This document shows positions 19,703 to 30,238 of a stretch of 51,758 bases of DNA, piece by piece. Each line of letters starts with the position of its first letter. Positions within the stretch are counted from its first letter, which is position 1. Source of the stretch: Zygnema cylindricum (Eukaryota > Streptophyta > Zygnematophyceae > Zygnematales > Zygnemataceae); NCBI GenBank assembly GCA_037447655.1, contig JBBHKE010002973.1, positions 542,322 to 594,079 on the forward strand, in the 5' to 3' direction. Under the pieces are notes generated by a model. That model was not told the origin of the DNA and searched no databases. It saw only the letters and a program-made list of their open reading frames with translations. The position numbers and the translations under genes are program-made.

Positions 19703-22700
19703 ATGGAGGATACAGAATTGCAGGTTATGGGCCCACCCTCTAGGGTGCCCACCTTCAATGGATCTGGGTTCATCTATTGGGAAGCCATGATGATGGGAGC
19801 TTTGTGTGAAAAACGATACTGGGGTATCGTCAGTGGACAAGTGAAACGTCCACCTTCAGGAACTCCACCAGGATTTGGGGGAGTAAGGTTTCCTGCAACA
19901 ACGGCTGCCTCGGCGGAGGAGGCAGATGATGGGGACAGCAGTGTGTCCGAAAAGGGGAAAGGGAAGGAGACACCCCTCACTCCTATTGCCACAGTATCGG
20001 GAGCGGCAATCGTGAAGACCGTGGAGAACGATACTCAAATGTGGGAGGATGTAAACATGGCTGCCAAGAACTTCATTCTGAGGCACCTCACTCAAGGTTT
20101 GGCCACCCCTCATCTTCACATTTACAAGGCCGAGGAGTTGTGGGTGAGTTTGGTGGAAATTTATAGAGCTGGAACTATTCAAGAGCTCCAGTTGGCTGAG
20201 CAAAAGCTACTGAGTTACACTTACAAAGGAGGAAAGATGCTAGATTACTGTAATGATCTTTCTTGTTTGTATACGGAAATGGAAAGTGCCGGGTGGATAG
20301 GTACAGTGAAAATGAAAGTTAACACCCTTATCATGAAATTACCAAATGAGTTCGAAAACTTAGTGTACCGAGTACAGGGAATGCCTAATAGTTCATGGAA
20401 ATGGAACACAGTAGTCAGGATGATACTTGTGCAGGAAAACACAATGGAGATTAGGAGAGGAGGAAAGAGCATTCAAGCTCTAGCAGCAGGAGGGGACCGA
20501 TGGGGGAAGGACCCGAAGAAACCTTACAGAGGGGAAAGAGATCATTCAGGGGGACAAAGGCCCCCAAAGGGTCTTTGTCATTATTGCAAAAAGCCGGGAC
20601 ACTTTATTGCAGATTGTGTCAAGCTATCAGAGCTGAGGCTCCAAGAGAACCGTGGAGGGGGTTCTTCCGGAGGGAAGAAAAAGGCACTTGTGGTTACAAA
20701 AGTGTCAGGAGAAACCGAGGATGAGTCCTCTGAGGAGGATGGGGAGCTTCTTCTTGACGAGAGTTTGGAGGAGAAGGAGATTCCTCGGAGGCAGAAGTGT
20801 GCCCTTGGAGCCATCCGGGAGGCTCCACAGGAAGGATGGATCATCGACTCAGGTGCATCCATGCATATGTGTCGTGATAAAGAACTCTTCACTAAGTTAA
20901 GAAAGATTCCTACTGTAGAGATAGAGTATGGGGATGGAAGAGTGGTTACTACAGATCTAGTGGGATCAGTAGATCTGAAAGTCTTAGTGGAGGGTAAGAC
21001 TTCTATACTTACATTCTCAGATGTACTTTACATTCCTCAGCTGAGTAAAAATATTGTCTCTACGTCTGTGTTAGATGACAAAGAGTTTGATACCTTCACC
21101 AGAAAGGGAGTCTTTACAGCTAAGTATGGGGATGAAGTTTACTTCACAGCAGATAAGGGTAGCCAAGGAATGTTTAGGCTTAACTTGAGTAATGAAAAGA
21201 AGAATGCTTACTATGTTGGTGTTCCTAAGATGATGATTTGGCATAAGCGATTGGGGCATGTACATTTTGATAGGTTAAGGGAAATGAAAAAGCTTGGGGT
21301 AGTAGATGGCATTCAGTTTGGGGATAATGAAATGATGGATGATTGTAGTGGTTGTGCTCAAGGTAAGGCTCACAGACTTCCCTTTCCCAAAGCCGCCACA
21401 TATAGAGGTGAGAAAGTATTAGATTTAGTCCACACAGATATTTGGGGGCCTGCAAAAGTACCTTCGGTTGGAGGAAAAAGGTTTATGATGACAATAACTG
21501 ATGACTGGTCTAGATACTCTAGAGTCTACTTTCTGAAAACAAAGTCTGAAGCGTCAACTTACTTCAAAGAATATAAAGCTTGGAGTGAGAAGTTGCATGA
21601 AACCCCCATTAAGAGGATAAGGAGTGATAATGGGGGGGAATATACCTCTAACGAGTTTGAGGAATATTTGAGAGATGAGGGAGTGCAGCACCAGAAAACT
21701 GTACCATATAACCCGGAACAAAATGGGGTAGCTGAGAGGTTGAATCGAACACTAGGAGATAGTGCATGCAGTATGTTGGCAGACAAGAAAATAGGAAAGA
21801 GATTTTGGGCAGAAGCAATGAACTGTGCAAACTATATTAAAAATAGAGTCCTTACCTCAGCTGTAAAGGGAGTGACACCTTATGAGAGATGGGTTGGAAG
21901 GAAACCAGATATCTCACACCTTAAAGTATTTGGTAGCCAAGTTTACAGTCTTGACACGGATAGGAAAAACTGGAAACTAGATGTTAAGGGAAAACCTGGA
22001 TACTTTGTGGGATATGATGAGGATGTTAAGGGATATAGAGTCTATGACTTAGCAAAGAAAGATATCATTCTGGTCAAACACTTAGTTGTCATGGATGAAG
22101 GGAAGTCATTTGACCCCTTCAAATACACAAAAAAGATAAGGATCAGATTTGAGTCCGAAAATGAGGAGAACTCAGTCGTTCCCGAAAAAGACATGAGTGA
22201 AACTGTGATTACAGATTCAAGGGAGATCGAAGATACAGGAGACTCACCGGAAACCTCACATACTCCTATGGACTTCGAGGAGATGGAAGAAGCGGGACAA
22301 GATACGGTTTTTATGGACAGGGGAGCCGATGAGACAGTGAGAAGAAATCCAAGACTTCCATCCATTCCAGCTTCGGAGTTTGAGGGAGGAAGGAGGAGCA
22401 GCAAAAGGATACAGGAAAAACAAGCTGCCCATAAGGTAACTAAGCTATCTCACCCAGATGAGCCTCAGTCTTACTTAGAGGCAGTGAATAGTCCAGAGAA
22501 AGAAAGATGGATTAGGGCCATAAATGATGAGATGGCTTCTATCATGGAAGCAAATACTTGGGAACTAGCGGATTGCCCTCCAGACAGAAAACCTATTGGA
22601 TGTAAATGGGTATTTAAACTAAAACTGAACCCAGATAATACAATTGAGAGGTATAAGGCTCGATTGGTAGCGAAGGGGTTCACCCAAAAAGAGGGGATTG

Positions 22701-24052
22701 ACTATGAGGAGACCTTTGCTCCAGTTGTTCGGTTCCCATCAGTAAGGATTCTCCTCAGTCTGGCCGCAGCGGAAGACATGGAAATTCACCAGATGGATAT
22801 TAAGACTGCTTTTCTTAATGGTGAGTTAGAGGAAGAAATTTTTATGAGGCAACCCGAGGGGTTTGTGGAAGAAGGAGAAGAGAGCAAAGTGTGCAGGCTC
22901 ATAAAGTCCTTATATGGACTGAAACAGGCTCCCCGACAGTGGAATAAGAAACTAGATGAGTTTCTCACCGATCTGGGATACATCCGGATCAGCTCTGACC
23001 ATTCTATCTATATGTTTGAAGATGAGAATGGTGTCATTTTTATTGCAATTTATGTGGATGATCTGCTTGTGTTAAGTAAGTCTTTAGAGAATATCAATAG
23101 GCTAAAGAAAGATCTTAGGGGCAGATTTGATATGAAGGATTTAGGGGAGGCAAAATATATTTTGGGGATCCAAATGGAGAGAGATAGGGGGAAGAAGATT
23201 ATCAGACTTACTCAGAAAGAAGCAATAGGTAATATGCTTGAGAAATTCCAGATGGAAAATGCTAACAGTTGTACCACTCCCATGGACTTGAAAAAAGGAA
23301 GTGATGGGAGTGTAGAAGGAGGAGTGATGATCTTAGACGATCAGATGAGTCCAGAGGAGAGAGAGTTCATGAAGTCTATCCCTTATAGACAGGTCGTAGG
23401 AAGCTTAATCTATTTTATGAACTGTACCAGGCCGGACATAGCGGCGGCAGTTGGTGTACTCAGTAGGAGTCTTAATGATCCTAGGAAGAGAGATTGGGAG
23501 GCAGCCAAGAGAGTCATGAGATATCTGGTGGGAACTAGAGAGTTATGGTTGCATTTGGGAGGGGAGCACACTGACATCACTACTTGGAGTGATGCCAGTT
23601 ATGGGGACGCACCTATGAGACGATGCACTTATGGGTATGTGTTGTATGTTGGGGAAGGTGCTTGCTGTTGGAGCAGTAAGCAACAAAAGGTGGTTGCTCA
23701 GTCTACTATGGAGGCTGAGTATATGGCGTCTTGTTCTGCTGTGAAAGAACTAATGTGGGTGAAGTCATTATTGCAAGAACTGGGATATATGAAGGAGGGA
23801 GTGCATGAAATCTTTTGCGATAATCAAGCTGCAATCGCAATCGCAGCCAATCCAAAACATCATTTCAAAGCAAAACATATGGACATAAGATTAAGCTTCG
23901 TAAGAGAAAAAGTTGAAAACAAAATTTTAAATCTTGTGTATAGACCTGATGAAGAAATGGTGGCTGACATGATGACCAAACCTGTGCCCTCTCCTAAACT
24001 AAAATATTGTCGGGAAAAATGTGGGTTGAAAGAAAAATTGAAATTAGACTAG
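19703..24052 (+). CDS. Copia A Gag-Pol polyprotein (1449 aa, intact)
   Basis: A single frame encodes gag, protease, integrase, RT and RNase H in the Ty1/copia order. Gag covers about residues 1-290. The CCHC knuckle is CHYCKKPGHFIADC at about 292-305. Protease has DSGA with Asp382. Integrase has the HHCC region (WHKRLGH near 513, CSGC at 548-551) and catalytic Asp579, Asp642 and Glu678 (DD35E). RT has Asp1032 (MDIKTAF) and YVDD at 1117-1120. RNase H has Asp1297, Glu1337 (STMEAEYMA) and Asp1373. The ATG at 19703 lies inside the 5' LTR and is the first in this frame, and codons 7-12 are the primer-binding site. There is no frameshift or stop between gag and pol, so Gag excess would need another mechanism, such as splicing or proteolysis. 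Length is normal for a one-frame copia. Confidence 0.96.
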   Translation: MEDTELQVMGPPSRVPTFNGSGFIYWEAMMMGALCEKRYWGIVSGQVKRPPSGTPPGFGGVRFPATTAASAEEADDGDSSVSEKGKGKETPLTPIATVSGAAIVKTVENDTQMWEDVNMAAKNFILRHLTQGLATPHLHIYKAEELWVSLVEIYRAGTIQELQLAEQKLLSYTYKGGKMLDYCNDLSCLYTEMESAGWIGTVKMKVNTLIMKLPNEFENLVYRVQGMPNSSWKWNTVVRMILVQENTMEIRRGGKSIQALAAGGDRWGKDPKKPYRGERDHSGGQRPPKGLCHYCKKPGHFIADCVKLSELRLQENRGGGSSGGKKKALVVTKVSGETEDESSEEDGELLLDESLEEKEIPRRQKCALGAIREAPQEGWIIDSGASMHMCRDKELFTKLRKIPTVEIEYGDGRVVTTDLVGSVDLKVLVEGKTSILTFSDVLYIPQLSKNIVSTSVLDDKEFDTFTRKGVFTAKYGDEVYFTADKGSQGMFRLNLSNEKKNAYYVGVPKMMIWHKRLGHVHFDRLREMKKLGVVDGIQFGDNEMMDDCSGCAQGKAHRLPFPKAATYRGEKVLDLVHTDIWGPAKVPSVGGKRFMMTITDDWSRYSRVYFLKTKSEASTYFKEYKAWSEKLHETPIKRIRSDNGGEYTSNEFEEYLRDEGVQHQKTVPYNPEQNGVAERLNRTLGDSACSMLADKKIGKRFWAEAMNCANYIKNRVLTSAVKGVTPYERWVGRKPDISHLKVFGSQVYSLDTDRKNWKLDVKGKPGYFVGYDEDVKGYRVYDLAKKDIILVKHLVVMDEGKSFDPFKYTKKIRIRFESENEENSVVPEKDMSETVITDSREIEDTGDSPETSHTPMDFEEMEEAGQDTVFMDRGADETVRRNPRLPSIPASEFEGGRRSSKRIQEKQAAHKVTKLSHPDEPQSYLEAVNSPEKERWIRAINDEMASIMEANTWELADCPPDRKPIGCKWVFKLKLNPDNTIERYKARLVAKGFTQKEGIDYEETFAPVVRFPSVRILLSLAAAEDMEIHQMDIKTAFLNGELEEEIFMRQPEGFVEEGEESKVCRLIKSLYGLKQAPRQWNKKLDEFLTDLGYIRISSDHSIYMFEDENGVIFIAIYVDDLLVLSKSLENINRLKKDLRGRFDMKDLGEAKYILGIQMERDRGKKIIRLTQKEAIGNMLEKFQMENANSCTTPMDLKKGSDGSVEGGVMILDDQMSPEEREFMKSIPYRQVVGSLIYFMNCTRPDIAAAVGVLSRSLNDPRKRDWEAAKRVMRYLVGTRELWLHLGGEHTDITTWSDASYGDAPMRRCTYGYVLYVGEGACCWSSKQQKVVAQSTMEAEYMASCSAVKELMWVKSLLQELGYMKEGVHEIFCDNQAAIAIAANPKHHFKAKHMDIRLSFVREKVENKILNLVYRPDEEMVADMMTKPVPSPKLKYCREKCGLKEKLKLD
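19723..19737 (+). other. Copia A primer-binding site, half-tRNA-iMet type
   Basis: GGTTATGGGCCCACC follows the LTR without a gap. It is complementary over all 15 bases to the anticodon stem-loop GGUGGGCCCAUAACC of plant initiator tRNA-Met as I recall it, not to the tRNA 3' end. This matches the Drosophila copia and yeast Ty5 mode, in which a cleaved tRNA half primes reverse transcription. It is translated as QVMGPP together with the last LTR bases. Confidence 0.85.
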
Positions 24053-24057
24053 AAAAT

Positions 24058-24065
24058 AAGGGGAG
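24058..24065 (+). other. Polypurine tract of copia A
   Basis: AAGGGGAG lies between the stop codon (24050-24052) and the 3' LTR start at 24066. It is the primer for plus-strand DNA. Confidence 0.85.
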
Positions 24066-25100
24066 TGTTGAAATTTATAGATTTTTATAGTATTTTCTAG
24101 GTTTAAATATGTTTTTTATAAAAAGTAAAAGGACGGACAGCCTGCCTCCACCTCCGCTCTCTAGCTTCCATACTTGTTGTAGTCACTGAAGGTAAGAGAG
24201 AGAGGTTGATCCATGGCTGCCTTTAGTTCAACAGATAGCTATTTTTAGTAGGTTACTAAAAATATAATTGACGGACCAGAGATTTGATCCCGGTACCTAC
24301 GGTTCGTCAAGTTGACCGGTAGCGGTAAGCTTTATCCTAATAGACTAGGACCAATGCTAAGTGCTATGGTATGTCATAGATATATATTTAGTTAGGGAGA
24401 ATTAAATCCATTTAACTAGAACTGTGTACGACGCACATAGATTCAGTTTTATATAGTACGTCGTACGACGCTAATTCAAAACGGATACCGCGCATTTTAT
24501 TTCGACATCGGTACAAATATCGCACAAGTATTTATTACGGCTAAAATTGCGTTTCGCATAAAATCCAACGGCGCACATCATCGCCGAAATCCCGGAGTGG
24601 TCACTTTGGCGTTTTGTGACGTGGCATGACCTGGAGCCACGTGGAGAGATGACATTCGGTCATAGGAATTCCGAGGAACGTACGGACGAGTGAAAAGCGG
24701 ACACGCGTCCACTTAATAGCCTTGTCGTACATAGGCCGTATAAAAGGTACATCGGCAGTAGTACTTTTGTGTACGATACAGTAATCTGATTGGTCCGTAC
24801 TTCAGTAGATAGGAGTTATTAGAGAGAATTAGGACTTAGAAAATTTTGGTAGGTGGTCACCTCTCCCTTTGAGAGTTTGTACAAATTGGCATTTTTACTG
24901 CCTCATAACTAATCGCCTGGTTGGCCTTTTTCAGTGATTCTTTTTTCTACGGACTCAGGGGAGTCCAGGCTACACAGGGGTGCAGTCAAATTGTCAGATT
25001 GCCTTCTTGGGCAGCAGTGGTTTTGGCTTGAAGTGGGTTAGTTAAATACTATCTAGAGGCTTCCTGTATTCTGTAGTCCAATGGAGGATACAGAATTGCA
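24066..25100 (+). repeat. 3' LTR of copia A
   Basis: This copy has a constant offset of 5378 from the 5' LTR, with about six base differences. It ends in the gag start region (ATG at 25081) and then runs into the host A' element, so that ATG opens only a short chimeric frame. Confidence 0.95.
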
Positions 25101-25105
25101 GAATG
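25101..25105 (+). other. Target-site duplication of copia A (right copy)
   Basis: GAATG, identical to 18683-18687. It is part of the A' integrase coding sequence. Confidence 0.93.
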
Positions 25106-26839
25106 CACTTTGGCCGGTCCTCAAATATCAATGTGTACCAAGTCTTAAACTTTTTCTCCTTTATGAGTGGCTTTCTTTGGGAAGGGTAACCTGTGTGCTT
25201 TACCTTGAGCACAACCACTACAGTCACTTAGGTTTTCACTTTCTCCAAACTGAATTCCTTCCACTAATCCCATTTTTTTCATTTTTTCCAACTTATCTAA
25301 ATGCACATGTCCAAGCCTCTTATGTTACAACATAATATCATGAACACGAACTTAATAAAGTTTCTTCTTTTCATTGCTTAAAATCAGCCTAAACATCCTT
25401 TGGCTACCTTTTTCAGCAGTGAAATAAACTTCCTCCTCAAAGGTAGCAGTAAAGGTTCCCTTCCTAGTGCTAGTCTTAAAACCCTTATTATCTAACATAG
25501 ACGTTGAGATAAGGTTTTTGTTTAGCTCTGGAATAAACAACACATCAGCAAATTTCACTATGGATGTCTTTCCCTCCACTAAGACTTTAGATCTACCGAT
25601 CCTACCAAAATAGTAGTGACTACCGTCCCATCACCATACTCTATCTCTAAGGTGGGGTTTTTTTTTATCTTAATGAACAGATGTTTGTCCTTACACATGT
25701 GCATGGAGGCACCCGTATCCACAATCCAACCTCTTTCACCTTTTAATCCTCCTAAAGCACATTTGTGCTTTCGAGGAATTTTGTCCTCAGTCTTCGCCTC
25801 CAACTCCTCATCAAACAAGAGCTCATATTCCTCGTCCTCGGATTCCTCTTTACGTACCTCTGTCACAAGAGCCTTTTTATTCCCTCTTGGGGGTCCACTA
25901 ATTGGCCTCTCCTTTAACCAAAGTTGGGTTAGCTTGGTGGAATCCGCCAAATAGTGCCCTGGTTTCTTACACAAATGACACAATCCCTTAGGAGTCCTTG
26001 ATCCGAACTCATCGGTCTAAATTTTCTGCCCCCCCCCCCTCCATAGTTTTCGACCAATTTTCTGGAATCCGTGTTCTTCCAATCGGACCCGGTTGCCAAG
26101 GCTTGCAAACTCTTTCCTCCCCTTCGGGTCTCAATCGTATTCCCCCAACGAGAATCGTCCCTACCACTCAATTCCATTTCCACATTGATTCCGACAATTC
26201 ATGCATACGATTAACTATATTCTCGAACTCATCTAGTAACTTCATGAGAAAGCAATTAACCTTTTCTTTTTCATTTTTCTCTTTTTCTAGCACTCTCTAG
26301 CTCCATAAAGAGTGCTGGGAGCTCATTAAAAAAATCCTTTTCCCCCTTTGTATACATATGCATTACTTCTCAGATTAGCTAAATGTTGTTGCTGAATCGT
26401 ACCACTTCGGTACATCTGTATGAGAGCCACCCAAAGATCGAATGCCCTCTTTACTTGCAAGAGAGGAGATGCAAGCCCTTGAGTGAGATGGGGGAGGGTG
26501 AAGTGCTTTGTCGCCATATTGTTATAGTCTTAGGTATCACTATCATTCTCTTCGTTCCTCGGAATACGTGACATGAATGTTGAACTGGTTGCTATCAGTG
26601 TGATCGTCTCCTTCTCCTTTCCTTTTTCCACCACCTCCTCTTCTTTTGTCTCCTCTATTGGAGATGGATCTGCATCTCTAGTGAATCGGCTTTCTGTAAA
26701 CCTTGGAGGGATCCCAAGACTAGATGGACGCCTCACCCATCCACTCACTATTCCCTAAAACCTTTTCTCACATAGAGCTCATGCCATCAAACTCTCATAG
26801 TATATGAAGCTAGTTCCATTAAAGATGGGCACCTTAGAG
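25106..26839 (-). pseudogene. Copia A' gag, protease and integrase N-terminal region
   Basis: Read on the minus strand: gag N-terminus (26530-26748), gag core (26326-26517, TLPHLTQGLASPLLQV...LWVALIQMYRSGTIQ), knuckle CHLCKKPGHYLADS (last Cys replaced by Ser; 25579-25983), protease GWIVDTGASMHMC (25579-25983) continuing in 25352-25579, then the start of integrase up to the first Asp region (HIDI...GPAKVH) ending at the copia A target site. Frames are broken by stops and shifts, including a C run on the plus strand near 26030. Confidence 0.9.
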
Positions 26840-26854
26840 GGTGGGCACATAACT
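26840..26854 (-). other. Copia A' primer-binding site, half-tRNA type (mutated)
   Basis: On the minus strand AGTTATGTGCCCACC, two mismatches from the copia A site, directly follows the LTR. This confirms the same priming mode in the older copy. Confidence 0.75.
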
Positions 26855-27906
26855 TGCAATACTAAGACATCCATAGGTCCTCAGAATGGGCAGCTCACAC
26901 AAAGCCTTTAGGATAACCCTGACCCCTTTGTGTTTTCACAAGAATAATTGCCACCTAGGAAGACAAAACTCTAACCACCTCCACTCGCGTGAAGACAAAC
27001 TCCCTTCAGTCAATAGCAAACACAATCTCTGAATTTGCTCCCTTGAGCACTAGGTTATGAAGGGTCAAAGTTGACCTTTTGTACAGGAGGTCTTTAGAAG
27101 AGAGGGGGTTACCTACCAAATTTTATAATTCCTACATCCCTCTCTTAACCCTCTACTACTAGAGTATGGCACCAATCACTAGACTGTGTCGTACACAAAG
27201 GTACAGGTGCCGAATTACATTCCATACGACCATCGTAAGGCTTGGCTGAAATTTTGACGCTTCCCATATCCAAATAAGTTCCCATAATCTCCAAAGATGC
27301 CGCAAGCCAATGATGTCGTGCCACGTGGCGCTTGACGTGGCGCTGACCAAAAAACACCAAAGCGCCTATTCCGCGATCTCGGCACCTATTTTGGCCGTTC
27401 AATCAAAAACGGCATTTGATTTTAGCCGTCGAAAAATCAATGCGCCGTATTTTTTTCGCCATCGAAACAAATGCGCCGTATTCATTTCGCAAAGTACAGT
27501 ATGCCTTACGTATATTTTAATTGTGTCTATGTAACATGTTTCTTCGCGTCAAGAAATGAATTTATGCAATCGTATATCTTTAAATATCTTTCAAACCCTA
27601 TATGTCTCAGCACCAATCCTAGACTATAGGATAAAGCTACCGGCTATTGCTAACTTGAAGGACGGTAGGTACTAAGATCAAATCATGGGTTTGTCAAGTG
27701 TATTTTGGTAAACCTACCAAAATCTACCGCCTGTCTCTCTATCTCTAAACTGCATAGGCGGCCATGGCTCTAGCTCCCACTTTAACCTTTAGTGACTCTG
27801 ACAAGTGTGGGAGCTGAAGAGAGGAGTTAATGATAGATTGCCTCGACTTATTTTTTGCATTTCATTTTAGACCTAGAAAATACTAAAAGAACCATTAATT
27901 TCTACA
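26855..27906 (-). repeat. 5' LTR of copia A'
   Basis: This is 1052 bp. Minus-strand start TGTAGAAATT...TATTTTCTAGGTC resembles the copia A LTR start, and the end is ATTGCA. It contains the CACGTG core near 27322 and the tRNA-like module at 27620-27690. It is strongly diverged from copia A but collinear with it. Confidence 0.88.
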
Positions 27907-28500
27907 CTTGTTTGTTCTTTCGTTTGTTGCCATCATTTGTCCCATGGGGATGCTTCTCACACGAGTACAAAAAATAGATCACAAGTGCAAAAAATGGAAC
28001 AGGAGAACGAAAGACAAAGAGAGAAGAGGGTTTTGACAACTTTCATCCATCTTAAGGGTAGATTCTTGCGATTAACACATACAAATTGTATACTTGGCAA
28101 TGTGACCAAACCGTTGTTCAAATAACGTTTTCGGATGTTCCAATATTGTAGCGACGAAACAACAAATTTAGTCGACATCTATATTCGCGGAGTCCAACGT
28201 CTAGCGAACGACACAAATTCCACATTGAACGTTCATTGTTTCCTCTTATGTGGCGTTCCAATATTATGAGAACAAAACGGCAAATTCAGCCGTTGTTTAT
28301 TTTCGCGGAGTCTAATGTTCACAATACGAGACAAAGTCATTGCTGAATGTTCATGATTTTCATTTATGTGGTGACAACAAAATGTCGTCATCGGTTGAAT
28401 GATTACGCAGGTCTGAAGATCTAGGCGACGACAAATTGTCATCGCCGTTTAATCGACTCACGCGTCGACATAAAGGAAGCGACGACGCAATGTCGTTGCC
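27907..28500. repeat. Palindromic GCGACGA-type modules; no gene seen
   Basis: From about 28120 the stretch holds repeated phrases such as TTCCAATATT, GACGAAAC, TTCGCGGAGTC and CGACGACAAA in both orientations. It is a diverged relative of 6658-7010. The short open frames here have no recognisable content. Confidence 0.4.
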
Positions 28501-30079
28501 ATTCTAAAGACAAAGGTAACAGTTTTCCTCCTCCCCCTCTCCATCTCTATCCCTATGTTCCTCTCATCTTAAGTAAAGATTAAAAAAACCTTAAATAGGA
28601 CGTGTAACAACCAATTAATAACAACCATAGAGACAAGGGGTGATAGAGGGGAGGATGAGAGAGATGAGGGAAAGTGAGTGAGGGTCATTTCAATTGATGA
28701 GGAGAGGAGGAGGAATCTAATCCATAAAAAAATAACAAATTTATAATAAGAGTTTCTTTAAACTTACTACATGAATGGTTTCCCGAAAAACTGATCGGGA
28801 AACTTTTTGATTGAAATAGTTCTAGGAATGTGGTTTTTGTCTCCGTTCGCTCGCTCCTCATTGATCATCTAAGAGATTAATCATAGAGGATCCCTTTTCT
28901 TTGAAACCTTTTGTTTTTTCCGTTTGGACACCTACGAGATCAAAGTTGTAAGCGGCGTCCCCACATCTACGCTCGTGGTGTTGTCATCTCCGCTCAAAGC
29001 TTCTCCCACAAGAAGCTCCACATTCGGTAAGTCGGTTTCACCACTCACCATTTCAAATCCCACACTGTCAATACCCCTCAGATCACCTCTTCAACAACAG
29101 GTGTAGGGATGTGAGGCATGCCGCTATTTCTTGACGTGTAATTAGTCCACAATGTTGAAAATCTCTATATATTCTTGAAGACTAAGCAACTCTTGAAAGG
29201 GGGAAAATATAGCGAAAACTGAGAGTCAGATGTAAGAGTAAAGACAAATAAAGAACCTAGATTGATAATGCCATTTCTTGTATGATCGTGCAATATATAT
29301 GGGAAAACTAGAAAAATGAGGGGTCAAAAAAACGAGCCAATCCATTGTGAAAGGACAATGGGTTCAAAATTTGAATTTTAATATTTGGTTTTAAATTTCA
29401 AATCTCACCTTTTTAAAATCTCAAAAACGAAGCGAGAATATCTGAAAATTGTTGCCGAAAAAATCTACGAAAGAGCCATGAAAAACGATGCTGCTTATTG
29501 AATGTACGAAAATGTCTTAGAAGGGAGAACGGAAAGAGAGGCGGTTTTGTATTTTTGTTGTTTTGGAGCCATGGCGTTTTTGCGGTTAATAAACGTGCCA
29601 CGTGTAATTGTGGTCATCCAATAATGTGTGGCGTTACGTCGTTTCATCAAGATATGTGGAAATGGTGACTCAATTAGATTTAAAAAATTTTGAAATACAA
29701 GTGCATTTTGTAACTTGCTCAATAAATCACAACTTTATTATTGTTAAGACACCTCATTAAAGTAAAATGACTCTAATAAAACCAGCAAAGTGCATTGTTA
29801 GTAGAGTTCAAAATGACCTTTTTCATATTAAAATCAAACAACGTAACGGAAGTGTCGTTTACATTCGAATTGAAAGCGTAATTCATTCGTTCATAAATGT
29901 TGATTTCTAATTATTTAACTGCGCATAATCTACATTTAACCTTTGACAGTGGTCTGATGTAATTGAGATTCAGCGCAACAAATAGTGTTAACGTCATAAT
30001 GACGTCAAATTATACGGACTGTCATTTTGTGTACGTATAGATAATTTAGTGTTTATATTTACAGTGCTGATAATTACTA
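28501..30079. other. AT-rich intergenic DNA, nothing recognised
   Basis: There is a purine-rich stretch (28620-28720, GAGGGGAGGATGAGAGAG-like) and an A/T-rich region with short repeats of TTTTAAATTTCAAAT type (29340-29430). No open frame shows a family motif. A weak stretch at 28924-29106 is Ser/Pro-rich and probably chance. Confidence 0.4.
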
Positions 30080-30231
30080 CCGACATAACCCAATTTAGAG
30101 TAATAAAAAAAATTTGAGTAAAATTCCGTTTTGAAAAAAGTCCATTACACCAATTTGAGTTAATAACTCTAATTGTATTTTTTTCTTTTTTTATTCCAAT
30201 AATTTATTTACTCTAATTACGATTCGTTGTG
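30080..30231. mobile_element. Possible short Tc1/mariner-type MITE (family F)
   Basis: The right end ...TTACTCTAATTACGATTC...GTG before TA resembles the terminal repeat of the F element at 40796-41286. The left end (AATTTAGAGTAATAAAAAAA) is less well preserved. About 152 bp if the TA dinucleotides at 30078-30079 and 30232-30233 are the target. Confidence 0.4.
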
Positions 30232-30238
30232 TACTTCA

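Larger units (their letters stand above)
18688..19722 (+). repeat. 5' LTR of copia A
   Basis: It starts TGTTGAAATT and ends ...AATTGCA (TG...CA). It holds the antisense tRNA-like module (18898-18972), a TGACGTGG/CCACGTGG motif pair (about 19239-19266), a TATA box (19361-19367), a hairpin (19573-19588), and the gag start codon (19703), which is 20 bp before its end. Confidence 0.95.
18688..25100 (+). mobile_element. Intact young Ty1/copia element A
   Basis: The structure is complete: 1035-bp LTRs (18688-19722 and 24066-25100), a half-tRNA primer site, one uninterrupted gag-pol of 1449 codons, a polypurine tract, and a perfect 5-bp target duplication GAATG (18683-18687, 25101-25105). I count about six substitutions and no indels between the LTRs (about 99.4% identity). 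It sits in the integrase region of the older minus-strand copia A'. Taken together this is the only element in the window that could still be active. Confidence 0.96.
8649..27906 (-). mobile_element. Old Ty1/copia element A' (minus strand), interrupted by three later elements
   Basis: The 5' LTR is 26855-27906, the primer site 26840-26854, gag-protease-integrase start 25106-26839, the rest of integrase, RT and RNase H 15447-18687, and a truncated 3' LTR 8649-9216. It is interrupted by copia A (18688-25100), solo LTR C1 (17095-17903) and the block 9217-15446, which replaced its pol 3' end. Across the copia A site the two halves rejoin in the same integrase codons, which proves the nesting. Outer flanks GTCGT (8644-8648) and CTTGT (27907-27911) match at only 3 of 5 bases, so the target duplication is not secure. 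Confidence 0.85.

Noticed and set aside
25081-25335. Start of a new gene at the 3' LTR ATG
   Set aside because: The ATG is the gag start carried by the 3' LTR; after 25100 it reads antisense into the old integrase.
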